A DNA stretch of 64,000 bases from Strigamia acuminata (lineage: Eukaryota > Arthropoda > Chilopoda > Geophilomorpha > Linotaeniidae). Shown here piece after piece: positions 20,535-31,700 of the stretch. The notes under the pieces are model-generated. The model saw nothing but the letters and a program-made list of their open reading frames with translations. It ran no database searches and had not been told where the DNA came from. The translations under genes and the position numbers were made by a program. The DNA lies in contig OX442314.1 of NCBI GenBank assembly GCA_949358305.1, positions 47,004,581 through 47,068,580 of the forward strand, in the 5' to 3' direction. Position 1 is the first letter of the stretch. Each line of letters starts with the position of its first letter.

Positions 20535-22735
20535 CTTGGTCATTTGGAGGATTCGGATCAAACGGACATGAGCCACGACACTGAAAACGCTTCTGAGTCT
20601 GTAAGTTCGTCCGAAACATTGAAAATAGATGTTGCAACACATTGGAACAGTTACAATGCTCCAAAGTTTTCGAAAAAACAAGGACGTAATTCGAAACATG
20701 CTGGAGAAACTGCAAAAACATAACTTGATTTTGTCAGATGAAGATGCGGGAATACTTCAGTCGCTAGAAACGGTACTTTAAGTGTTTAAAGGGAGTCGCA
20801 CATCTACCGCGACTCGATTTTCCACGACCAAATTAAGTTCACGCTCAAACATCGATTTAGCGCGAATCAATTTTGCACTAACAAGAAATACCGCGTCTGC
20901 CGCGTCCACCGCGAATTTTTTTTTAAATAAATAATTCAAATGGGCCCGCTTTCCTCTCACTCAAACACGATTTCCTCGCCACACTCTTCGTCCCTTTCAC
21001 CACAACCGTCTTTTTCTCCGGCAAACTTTCCGCACGACTCTCCACAACCCCCACTTCACTCACGTCCCCAATTCGACCCGCAGTCTCGAGAAAATCGACC
21101 GGTTCGGATGGAGAATCTGACGACGTGACCAACCGCAGCACAGGACTCTATTTTCTCTCGGCTTTCCTGCCCAACTTCGACGGCAATCGAGAACCCCAGT
21201 GGTTTGCGAAAACGGCTTGGCACTCACGAGAATGTTTGGGTATTTCTTGAGAAGCTTCGACGTGTGGAAATAGCGATGAGACAAGACCACCAGCGTGCAA
21301 GCCAAGACAAATTAATACGCTGTAAGAGAAAAAAGAAGTACACCTCATTCGACGAAGCAATCGTTAGGGCACAACAAAAGTTGGTAGAAAATCGCTACAG
21401 TATTTTAGAATGCTCATCTGTTTTGTCTTATCAAGCTCCGGCCCAGCCACTAGGCATTGATGCTGATCACATTGACCACGCTGCTTTGCCACCGCCATCG
21501 CCACCGCCACCGCCAGTTGGAGGACGGACAGCACGAGTACGAGGGGGAGTCGCATGAGGACGACTATTACGAGGAGGGACGCCATCGCGACCGTTTCGAT
21601 TCGTTGCCATCGTCTCACCATTCCGATTCGTTGCCACTCCACTCGCCACTCCACTTCGATTCGCTGCCACTAATACGACGACGAGGGCGAGGGCGACCAC
21701 CAGGACGAGGACGGACGAGGACGAGGACGGACGAGGACGTGGCCGTGGTCGTAGACGCAGGGGTGCTTTCTCCCCATAAAACTTACGTTTAGTGTTATTT
21801 CTTATTTTTGTTAATTCTGGATTTTTTTTTTTATTTTTGTATTTTTTTTGTATTTTAAATAAGTATATGCTTGACTATTTAGATCTTTTTACGTGCGTGG
21901 GATTTCATTGACATTCATTATTACTGCTTAAACAATTCGCTGAATAGCGAGTCGCGCTTGCTCAGGTCGCGGTATTTCTTGTTTGCGCAAAATTAATTCG
22001 CGCTAAATCGATTCGCGGAAAATTGATTCAAGGATTATATTTTTGCGCTAGATGACACGCCCCGTTTAAAGATGCGACTGATATTTTGAATGGATCGAAG
22101 TATCCAACATTGAATTGCGTTTTAGTGTTCAAAACGAAAATATTGCATAAGTTATCAGAATTTCATACATCTGACGATTTCGAAATCTCAAATTACGCTA
22201 GAGTATTGAGTTTAAATTTGGAAAAGCGTTTGCAACCGACCGTGGAGAATGTTGGTGCAGCTTTGTTGGACCCAGGTGCTCAGCATTTGGAAATTGTACA
22301 AAATTTTTGATTTCAAATAACACTACAAAGTACGAATTTTTCAGAAATCTAGCTGAAAAGTATAACATTTCCATTACAACCGATAACGCTCAGAGAAAAC
22401 CAAAAGAACCACCGCTGAAAAATTCAAGAAACTCTTTACTACTGAAATATGCAGCTCAAATTCCCGAAAGTAATGGACTTGCGAGTGAAGTTGGAAAATA
22501 TACAAATGTCCATGATTCAGTTGAAAATGTTTTGATTTGGTGGAAAAAACACGAAGCAGTATATCCGATTTTACCTAAACGGGCAAAAACATCTTTGTGC
22601 ATTCCTGCCACAAGCGCACCATCGGAACGAGCATTTTCTACAAGTGGAAATTTAATTTCTGCTAAACGAGCAAGTTTAAATGCCAAAACCGTGAAGGAAA
22701 CGCTTTTTATTCACGGCAATTACTGTTTTCTTTAA
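20535..22735 (+). pseudogene. hAT transposase, interrupted
   Basis: The C-terminal hAT dimerisation domain is clear at about 22540-22735: WWKKHEAVYPILPKRAKT, IPATSAPSERAFSTSGN and KRASLNAKTVKE. Upstream parts are at 22072-22310 and 20535-20783; the two are directly adjoining once the inserted element 20792-22063 with its GTTTAAAG duplication is discounted. A TAA interrupts the joint region and a frame change occurs near 22307. No BED zinc finger was seen at the N-terminus. Confidence 0.8.
20792..22063. mobile_element. Third-level inserted element with 8-bp duplication
   Basis: Exact duplication GTTTAAAG at 20784-20791 and 22064-22071. Ends are imperfect inverted repeats (GGAGTCGCACATCTACCGCG against GGGGCGTGTCATCTAGCGC), followed on both sides by complementary atcgatttagcgcgaat and caagaaataccgcg blocks. 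Inside, 21204-21557 encodes a basic segment (KRKKKYTSFDEAIVRAQQ) of unknown family, and 21480-21770 is a degenerate Arg/Pro/His-rich low-complexity stretch. An hAT or related 8-bp-TSD superfamily is likely. Confidence 0.75.
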
Positions 22736-23233
22736 TGTAAATTTTTTGTAATAAACAAAACTTAATTTTGAATTTTCCTTCTTTTTTTTAATTTCATCTG
22801 TTTTTCTTTTTTTTCTTTTCATTTTTTGGTTTGGAGGTTATCTAGGTTTTCATAGGTTTATTTCGTATTCGTTTTGTTGTTTTTAATAAAAAATTTCAGC
22901 TTAGCCGATCAGCTGGCTGCCCGCCGCCGATACCGTACTGAATCGGCTGAGCCGCCAGCCGCCGGTTCCTATGAACGAAGCTGATCCGAGCCGCCGCCAT
23001 CTCGTGGCGACCAGCCGAATCAAGCTTCCACCGACAAATTGGGCTCGGCGCAGAGGTCTAGGAGGAAATGACGTCATCTGCGCATGCGCAATGGCAACGC
23101 GATCGCGATGCGATGCGAAATCGCGGTATGTGTGCGCCCAGCAGAAAAGGAAAAAGTGGCCGATCCCATACAACCTAAAAAACTCTTCAAAAAAATTTTC
23201 CTCTCCTTGAACCGCATCAGCTGCACACGATAT

Positions 23234-23751
23234 TGTTACGCGGCAGAGCAACACCGTTTGCCGGCTAGCTCTGTACGCTATTTCTACCATTTAGTGCAGT
23301 TAACCATCACCAGATGACATTAATACTAATTATATTAATTACATGCACAGATTGATCAACTGTCAAATGAGGGGAATTGGAGTTTACTTAATAACTGAAT
23401 TAACAGCTAGAGAGCAGTTCTCTTTGGACTCTTAAGCGGATCACAGTGACTGGTGTACAGCCTGGCTGGGGTTTCAGCATTCTTCAGATCTGACACATCA
23501 TCCTTATTTATTATTTGCTAATTTATAAAACATAGTGCATTTTTTTGATTTCACAAATGATTAAGTTAAAATGCTTTATGTGTAAAGAGTTACGGATTAT
23601 CTTATATACAGAGTAATTTGGAATCAGACATTTGACTTCATCAAATGTCCGATTGTCTTTAATAAAGATCTATTTTAAGTATAAAACTAGACTGAGTCAT
23701 TCATTTAAATGAGTTACGTGATTTAATAACATCCCCATTAACCACGTAACA
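23234..23751. mobile_element. Solo LTR, 518 bp
   Basis: Begins TGTTACGCGG and ends CCACGTAACA, with terminal inverted repeat TGTTACG/CGTAACA. Direct ATAT on both sides (23230-23233 and 23752-23755) supports a target duplication and so a solo LTR, not one end of the copia remnant 1.3 kb away. A TATA-like and AATAAA-like region is present near 23660. Confidence 0.8.
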
Positions 23752-23759
23752 ATATGAAG

Positions 23760-24420
23760 CAAGTTAAGAATGCTGAGATAGCCAACAATGGCTATTTCTT
23801 GTTTTCTTTTTCTTTAAATAATTGTTTTCTTTAATACCTTTTTGTTTTAGGTTATTGTAAAAAATCATGGCTTTCCACAGCCGTAGAATTAGCTTTAGAC
23901 GATCAGCGCCAAATCAGCGGTCCTGCTGGCTTGCTTATGACTCGCATCTATCAAGACGATAATAAAACAAAGTCCTTGGCGTATGTTGATTCGCCAAATC
24001 CGCATACACTCCATGGATTACCACAGACCGATTCAGTATGTGCAAGGAATTTCTACCGAGCAGTCGCACATGTTGCGACTCGCAAACCTAGCTAAAAATC
24101 CACAAGATTTAGCACCATTTCTTGAAATCACGTTAACTTGTAACCAGCTGCCCAAGCAGGCTGATCACTTGCCTGCAACACAAGAGCACTCAATACAGCT
24201 CTCGCGCATCATGTGTGTCTCGCGCATCGTGTGTCTCGCGCATCATGTGTGTCTCGCGCATCATGTGTGTCTCGCGCGACCTGTTGCGGTTCCCCGCAAC
24301 CAGGTGGAGCTGTGGGCCGTTGGCTTGATCACTCACAAACTCAAATTCCAAATCTACAGATTTTTTTGTATTCAAATCTTTTAACTGTGCCTATTTAAGC
24401 CAATTCAATGAGAGATTTTT
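23760..24420. other. Unassigned stretch with a CTCGCGCATCATGTGTGT array
   Basis: No gene recognised. Four or five copies of an 18-20-bp unit (ctcgcgcatcatgtgtgt) occur at 24201-24277. The 23983-24384 ORF passes through it and resembles no known family. Confidence 0.5.
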
Positions 24421-24429
24421 TCGCCGTTT

Positions 24430-24840
24430 GAATTATCGTTGCACGATTTTAAAGACACTGTGTTTAAATTGGAATTGGTTCAGAGTCCTATTTTTATCTT
24501 TGCCAATCTTTCAGTTCTGTTGCATGCTGATCGAATTTCCAATTTTGAAAAGGAGCAAAAGAAATAGTGATCTCGAGCAAGTTATTTGTGTTGACACCAC
24601 GTTTAATTGTGCCGATGCAGATGTCACTATGTCAGTTTTGAAAAATATTGAACTATTTGAAAATCCAATATTTCCTGTTTTGTTTATGTTTCATGAGACC
24701 AAAACGACTATAGTTCATGGAATATTTTGGAATGTTGCTGAAAGATGTTTGGATCTTGCATCCTACGAATAAATCTTTATTTCTACTGATCGTGAAGCTG
24801 CTATAACTAATTCTATTCAGACAGTGATTGGCACAGACAA
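24430..24840 (+). pseudogene. Possible MULE-type transposase fragment
   Basis: The frame reads VICVDTTFNCADADVTMSVL, FENPIFPVLFMFHE and, past a stop, STDREAAITNSI. The order D-T-F, then a conserved F/P block, then TDxExA resembles the catalytic core of MULE-like transposases. It is short, has a stop and lacks the flanking domains, so this is a tentative call. Confidence 0.35.
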
Positions 24841-25034
24841 CTAATATGTTCACACCAACGGATAGAGTTTGGCTGGATCTGATCCGCCTGATTAGATCCA
24901 ACTGAACAGAGTTCCAATATTCACTTGGACGGAGTTGTGTTTGCACCAAAATGTGATTCAATCGAACCAAACCGGGTTTTATCAAATAATGCGCAACAAT
25001 GGAATTGCTATACACTGCTGACACTATTTAATGA

Positions 25035-26470
25035 ATTCTAATCTGAATCCAATCGTCGAATAGAGTTGTGGGAACACGATTGACAAACCGAGTTGTTCGG
25101 CACACAGATCTAGAACCACGAACAGAATCCAGTGTTCACAGTTCTAAACCAAAGCAGGCTGCAAAGCCGACTGGTGAATTTATTTGCTACAACTGCGGTG
25201 GCCGTGGACATTTGGCAAGACAATGCCCTACACCATGTATGGGTCAGCCTTTCCAGCCACACACGCAACAGCAACCTTCCTTTTGGCGATCATTGACGTC
25301 ACAAGAGTCGAGTCCTGCAACCCCCGCAGTTTCCGTAGCGACAAGGACCAAATCAAAGAAAAAGCGCAAGCAGAAGTTGACCATCAATTCTGAGTCTCAT
25401 CAACTTGAAACCCACACTGAAGACGTTAACACTGTATTTTCCTTTTCCAACCATTAAGAGCTTTTTCGTCAAGTGTCACCTAATTGATCAGTCTGGTCAA
25501 GATTGGCTTTTAGATTCTGGAGCTTCGAATCATGTCTATTATTAGAGAAAATTATTTTCTGACATGACTCCGGTTATTCCCTTTAAGGTGAAACTGGGCA
25601 AGGGAACCTCAACTGTCACTGGACGTGGCCCTGACTATGTCGAGAACGATGTAGATGGCGTCAAGCGAGACATTGGTCTTGAAAATGCCTTTTAATTCCC
25701 GAATTTCCGGCACAAACTGATGTCTGTGGGTCGCTTTGATAATAAGGGCGGTTCTTTTAGGATTGCAAATGGCGTGTTGGATGCATATGGTTTACATGGA
25801 GTGGTAATTTTATTTCGGGCCAAACAAACAATCTGTTTGTAAAAACTCCTGCTAATGGATTAACTGCACTTACTGTCGTATCGCCTGCAATCCCAGCCAT
25901 ACCGCCTGCAGTTCCACCCCCAAAGACTTATGGGGACCTGCTCCTGAAACTGGTGTCGGCGGTTATAATTATTTTCTCGGCATTACAGATGATTTTAGAC
26001 GTTACGTTGGGGTCATTCCCAGCCGTAACAAATCTGATGCATTTCAAGCTTTTGTTTCTTGGCAAACACAGACCGAACACCAAGACTGGCTTTAAATTAC
26101 AGTGTTGATAATTCATTCAAAATCATATTGCCTGGAAATCAGGGTGCTATCGTGGATAGACCTTTGGAATACGAGCAGTTAAATAGCGCCTTTCCATATA
26201 GATCTTTGGTTGGTTCATTACTTTTTTTGGCTTCTCGCACGCATCTCTGATATCCTCTTTTCTACAATACTGCTGTCTCAATATAATAAGCATAACGATT
26301 CACACATACGTACGCTATTGCATGTTTTGAAATACCTAGCTCACACTAAAGATAAAGTACTTTCTACGTCTGATTATGAGTCTGGTCAAATGTTCTCTTT
26401 TTGCGATGCCTTTTATGTGAATGACCAAGATGAACGGAAAAGTTTCGGCGGTTTTGTAGTGTCATAGGAG
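25035..26470 (+). pseudogene. Ty1/copia-type retrotransposon, decayed gag-pol
   Basis: Fragments appear in copia order on the plus strand: a gag zinc knuckle CYNCGGRGHLARQC (about 25188-25230), protease motif LLDSGASNHVYY (about 25510), a GAG-pre-integrase-like part (HKLMSVGRFDNKG), integrase YFLGITDDFRRYVGVIPSR (about 25970-26030), then after an internal deletion the end of the reverse transcriptase (LNSAFPYRSLVGSLLFLASR) and the start of RNase H (about 26160-26470). Several stops and frameshifts and the missing RT core make it inactive. No flanking LTR pair was identified. Confidence 0.85.
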
Positions 26471-26479
26471 GGGTACCGA

Positions 26480-27040
26480 TAAGTTGGTCATGTCGTAACC
26501 AAACAACGACCTTCTTATCGACTATTGAAGCTGAATTCACCGCGCTAATTGAGTGTGCGCGTGAACGATTGGTGGAATAGGTTCGTGAATATGAAGTTTC
26601 TTTAGAAACAAAGAGCCAAACACATACCATTGATTGTTAATTAGTTTTTACTCACTAGAGCACTCTCTCTATGGGTGATTGTTGCATGTTTCCTCTCGCC
26701 ATGTTTTTTTCTTCTGGATTAAATGCTGTTTGATATTTTCATCTTGCTGTGTGGTTTCGTATAAGGATTTGATTGTGCAAATTACATTCCCTGACTTTAA
26801 CAATGAAGACTGCATTCCTGCAGTCATAGTTGCACACATCTTAGCTGCAACAAGGCCCATTCGCATTGGATTTGTTAAAATCTAGAAATTGCGTTACTAG
26901 ATGCAAATTCCAAACAATCAGATGTGGAGAGTTTGCGGAATCCATTTTTCTCTTACAGTTTAAGACTATACGGTAAAAAAATAGTGTAAGGAAAAAATGA
27001 TAAAATAAGTTTTTGCACTTGTAGAATAAAGTTTGAAATA
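26480..27040. other. Decayed 3' part of the copia element and unassigned AT-rich DNA
   Basis: 26480-26640 still reads as copia RNase H in broken frames (TIEAEFTALIECA-like). Nothing recognisable follows to 27040. Confidence 0.4.
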
Positions 27041-28400
27041 TTTGACGTATAACACGTAAAGGCCATATTCATGTGGGGATACGATCTTATAGTACAAATT
27101 CAATCTTATTGGACTGCCATCTTATAGTACATGGTCTTGGGTCTTGAATGCAAAAGAAATCGTACAAAAAATATCAAACAATATAATTCAAGAAATGTGA
27201 AAAATAAACACCCACAAATGAGGAATCTTTGTTCCACTGAGGCCAGTTCAAGCAATCAATTTCTCCAGGGACGACCACGAGAAGATATGGAGTTGGATTT
27301 GACATTGCCAATAAACCACATCGAAAGAAAGTAAATTCTTCAATTAAAAACCGAAGAAAAGGAATTTTTAATGAAAACTGAAAGAAAAATTCATGAAATC
27401 CAATTATGATTATTACCAGGTGTAAAACGAGTAATACTAACATTTACCTGCCAATTACACGAAATTAGTGAAATGAAAAGAAGCGAGCATACAAGAAAAT
27501 GTGTTAAATATATATTAACCCGTATTAAGTATGCTTGAATGTAGCATAAAATCGAGCTAAACAATAGTACAACGAGAAAACGCTCAGAATCTACACACAA
27601 AAGTGAAACCATTCAAATGAGAAATTCAATCTTGACTTAATCAAACAAAGATTAAGAACAGCAAGATTAAAATTTAAAATATTCGACCAAAAATGTAAAT
27701 GCCACGTTCATATGGGAATGCAGTCCTACAATACAAATTCAATGTAAATGCCGCACATTGCGGTCTTACAATACAAACTCATGAAAGCAAATGCAATCAT
27801 GAAAAAAAATATACCAAATAATGTAAATAAATGAAATGTGGAAAATGAAAAACAAAACCAAATCAGGGAATGACCAGAGCTCTCTTTTGGTTCCACTGAA
27901 TCAACTCATGTCATCAGTTTCCCCAGGGGTGACCACGAGGAAGTACAGAGTTGGATTTTACACCCCCAATAAACAAGTTACTTGGTGATCAGAAAAACGT
28001 TCGAATCCAAATTAGATCCTCGAATTGGCCGAGTGAAACAAAAGGGCGGCCATTGAAGTTCAAACTTGAATCGAATTCACGAGCGAGATTTCAGATAACA
28101 ACGAAAAATGCTAATACAGAAAAACAATTTTCTTTTGAATTAATATCCAAATATTGCATATAATCAAGCCGAACAACATATTACCCAATAAAAATAGCAG
28201 TGACCAATTCTAAATCAAATTCCAACGAATTTTCTCAGTCCGAATCCACATGTAACACCAACGGTTAACGGCGAGGATGTGACTACGGGGTTTCCCGAAA
28301 GAAAACACAATCAACCGCTTGGTTTAGAAACAATCCTCAACTCAGTAGCTACAGAGAGAATCATTCCTATAAAAAGTCACGACAACTTTACATTTCATGA
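27040..28400. repeat. Dispersed repeat family, copies a and b
   Basis: Two related copies (27050-27335 and about 27690-28390) share blocks such as gccatattcatgtgggg, gttccactga, ccaggg(g)tgaccacgag and ttggatttacacccccaata, and match a third copy at 62830-63830. Copies b and c also share gatgtgactacgggg and aaccgcttg. No coding sequence. The length and dispersal suggest an LTR or other non-autonomous element; ends were not resolved. Confidence 0.6.
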
Positions 28401-28727
28401 GGTGGCTTATAGAATTTAACGCGAATTAAAAAACAATTTTAAAATCATCAAACATAAATATTGCAGATTCTCCAGCAAAAAAAATCCAATAACATTGTTT
28501 GTACATTCGGATTTTGCCTGCGATTTTTCTCCGAGCGCGGACTAACTTCGGGAATTAACTACGGCGATTACAAACCTAAAATCAAAATAAATCACTCGCG
28601 GCAGAAAGAATCTTTAAGGCCGTGGCTAGATATAGATACAGGGAAAACCTATCATCGCTCACGATTGGCTACGCACAAAACGGCGCCAATTTCAAAAAAT
28701 CTCACTCGATATATTTGAAACGAAACT

Positions 28728-28733
28728 TTATTA
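28728..28733 (-). terminator. Poly(A) signal of the TTLL2-like gene
   Basis: AATAAA on the minus strand lies 22 nt after the TTLL2-like stop codon, an unusually short 3' UTR spacing. Confidence 0.55.
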
Positions 28734-28754
28734 ACACGACAACAATGACAGTAA

Positions 28755-31700
28755 TCACTCGAGCGACGGAATCCACACTTCGATCTCCTCGCCCAGCACT
28801 GCATTCAAAGCCTTGCCGCACTCCTCGTCCGAGCGCTGCTTGCTTTTGCCGAGCATCTTCGCCACGTCCTCCATCGACCTGATCAGCGATTGCAATTCGA
28901 CGACCGTCGGTCGAACGCTCACTTCGTTGGGCGGCGTATTCTGCTTGAACGGACGGACGGGAAAGGTGCGCACGAATTGTCCCACTTTTGTCGGCGTTTG
29001 ACGATTCATTCTGATTAGGGAATGTATGGGGACCACCTGGGAGATCCGTTCGATTTTCGGGAGCGATTTCTTGCGCCGGGAACCCTTGCTGATGACCAGG
29101 CTGCCGAAGTACTCGGGACTGGTGTGTTCGTCGGAAGAACTGTGGTCCGATTCGGCGGATCGGTGGTCGGCGGGTTTTCTCGCTGGTTTGTGCATTAGGG
29201 AATCATCGCTCACGACTTTTTTCATTCTCTTGCTCGGGCTCGGGACACTCGGGAGCAGCCAAGAGTTGTCGTCGTGGAATCGGGTGATCGGGTTGATGAT
29301 TAAGCTGTTTGCTAAGTGGCATTGTTCTAGTCCGAGCAAGTCCATTAAGTCGTGTAACATCACTTTCTTTACATTAACGTCCACTTCGGTATCCTATCAA
29401 ACAAAATAAAATAAATAAATAAATAAAATGAAATAATAGGCGGGTTTTTGATTTCCCGCGATTTTGGAATTCCCGGTTCCCGGTAGCCAGGGCCGTCTTA
29501 ACACTTTTCAGCGCCCCTTGTCCCTTGTCGTAATTAAAAAAAAATCATTTTTACATTTACAATTTCACAGGCTCGTTCCTAGGGTATACTTGTAGTGCAC
29601 TCATATTTTTTAGGCATGCTGGTGCCCCACTCCCACCTCCGCCAAAAGAAGTACAGGAGAGCGGCCAGCACCAAATTTGCGCGACCCAAATTTGCGCCGT
29701 CTTTATTTTGGCCCAAATTTGCGCCGGCCCAAATTTGCGCCGGCCCAAATTTGCGCCCACAGTACAGTACGGTACCGGTAAGCATTTTTGTGAAAAATAA
29801 ATTTGAACCAAAAATTCATTTTTGGACCTACAAATTCATTTTTGGACCTACAAATTCATTTTTGGACCTACAAATTCATTTTTGGACCTACAAATTCATT
29901 TTTGGACCTACAAATTCATTTTTGGACCTACAAATTCATTTTTGGACCTACAAATTCATTTTTGGACCTACAAATTCATTTTTGGACCTACAAATTCATT
30001 TTTGGACCTACAAATTCATTTTTGGACCTACAAATTCATTTTTGGACCTACAAATTCATTTTTGGACCTACAAATTCATTTTTGGACCTACAAATTCATT
30101 TTTGGACCTACAAATTCATTTTTGAACCTACAAATTAATTTTTGGACCTACAAATTAATTTTTGGACCTACAAATTCATTTTTGGACCTACAAATTCATT
30201 TTTGGACCTACAAATTCATTTTTGGACCTACAAATTCATTTTTGGACCTACAAATTCATTTTTGGACCTACAAATTCATTTTTGGACCTACAAATTCATT
30301 TTTGGACCTACAAATTCATTTTTGGACCTACAAATTCATTTTTGGACCTACAAATTCATTTTTGGACCTACAAATTCATTTTTGGACCTACAAATTCATT
30401 TTTGGACCTACAAATTCATTTTTGAACCTACAAATTAATTTTTGGACCTACAAATTAATTTTTGGACCTACAAATTCATTTTTGGACCTACAAATTCATT
30501 TTTGGACCTACAAATTCATTTTTGGACCTACAAATTCATTTTTGGACCTACAAATTCATTTTTGGACCTACAAATTCATTTTTGGACCTACAAATTCATT
30601 TTTGGACCTACAAATTCATTTTTGGACCTACAAATTCATTTTTGGACCTACAAATTCATTTTTAATAAATAAGTGTACCTGGTTAAGAGAAGGATTGCGG
30701 TTGACTTCGAGCAGCCACGGTCGCAAATCGCGGTCCACCAAGACGTCAAAGCCATACAGTTCGAACGTGTTGTCCATTCTCGTCGCCTCTCGAACTTGAC
30801 ATAAAAGAGTTAATGTTATTATCGTACTAATCCTTTGCCACAGAAACCAATCGCAGATATTCATTTCACGAAACAACTGTCGCAGCTGATGAAAACTCCA
30901 TTTGCACCCGGGCCCCACGCAGCCCTTGCCGTCATCGAATCCAGGACTGTATTTATTGATCGACGTGTTCGTAAGATGAATAAACTTGTTCTGTAGAATG
31001 TTCAGCGTGTATTTCTCTGTTCCGAACCTGACGAGACCCGACCGGTGGACGTAGATGACCAATGGGTGGTAACTGGGCACGAACACGTAGAGCCGAAGGT
31101 CGAATTTGTAGCCGGATATGAGAAATGGATGACTGATGTATTTTTGGACCACTACATTCGAGGTGTACATTAGGTCGTTGATGTTGTTGAATATGAGGAT
31201 ACCGTGACCCCCGGATTGGTCGGTTGGCTTGCAGATCCAGAAATTGTTTGCGGTGTCTTTGAACTGAAAAAGAAAAACAAGGAAATATCGTTACAAAAAC
31301 ACAACGTTTCTAGCTCCAATAGTAGTTTAGACCAAAAATTCCAACTTTTAAGACCAAAAATTCCAATCTGTTAGACCAAAAATTCCAATCTGTTAGACCA
31401 AAAATTCCAATTCTTTAGACCAAAAATTCCAATTTTTTAGACCAAAAATTCCAATTTTTTAGACCAAAAATTCCAATTCTTTAGACCAAAAATCAATATT
31501 TTGAAATAAACAATTGTTAATTTAGACAAAAATTCGACATTTTGATTCAAAAAATATCGTTTCTAACTCAAATGTTGACATTTTAGACCCGAAAGCGATG
31601 ATTTTAGCCCCAAAACGATATCCAATTTTTCGGACCAAAACTTGATATTTTAAAACAAATTCAGGCAAAAATTCTACAATTTGATCCAAAAATCAAATAT

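Larger units (their letters stand above)
19925..23060 (+). mobile_element. hAT transposon, second level of the nest
   Basis: Ends TAGACCTGTGCGCCGA and, inverted, TAGACCTCTGCGCCGA; flanks AGAGGAAA and GGAGGAAA match at 7 of 8 positions, fitting an hAT 8-bp duplication. Subterminal regions are rich in ggcggctgggcggctgg-like G/C repeats on both sides. It carries a broken hAT transposase and is itself split by the element 20792-22063. Confidence 0.75.
19681..23142. mobile_element. Outer element of a nest, CTGGGCGCACACATACCGCG ends
   Basis: The left end CTGGGCGCACACATACCGCG (continuing ATTTCGC) is matched exactly by its complement at 23116-23142. The 240 bp inside the left end and the 80 bp inside the right end are its remaining interior, split by the hAT element 19925-23060. 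No target duplication is obvious and no transposase of its own remains. Confidence 0.7.

Noticed and set aside
23234-26470. 518-bp LTR as 5' LTR of the copia remnant
   Set aside because: The LTR has its own ATAT duplication on both sides, and no second LTR follows the copia remnant.
29822-30799. 325-codon ORF with repeated DLQIHFWTYKFIFGPTNSF
   Set aside because: It is a translation of the 20-bp satellite, open in all three plus frames and opposite to the TTLL2 coding strand; no independent coding evidence.
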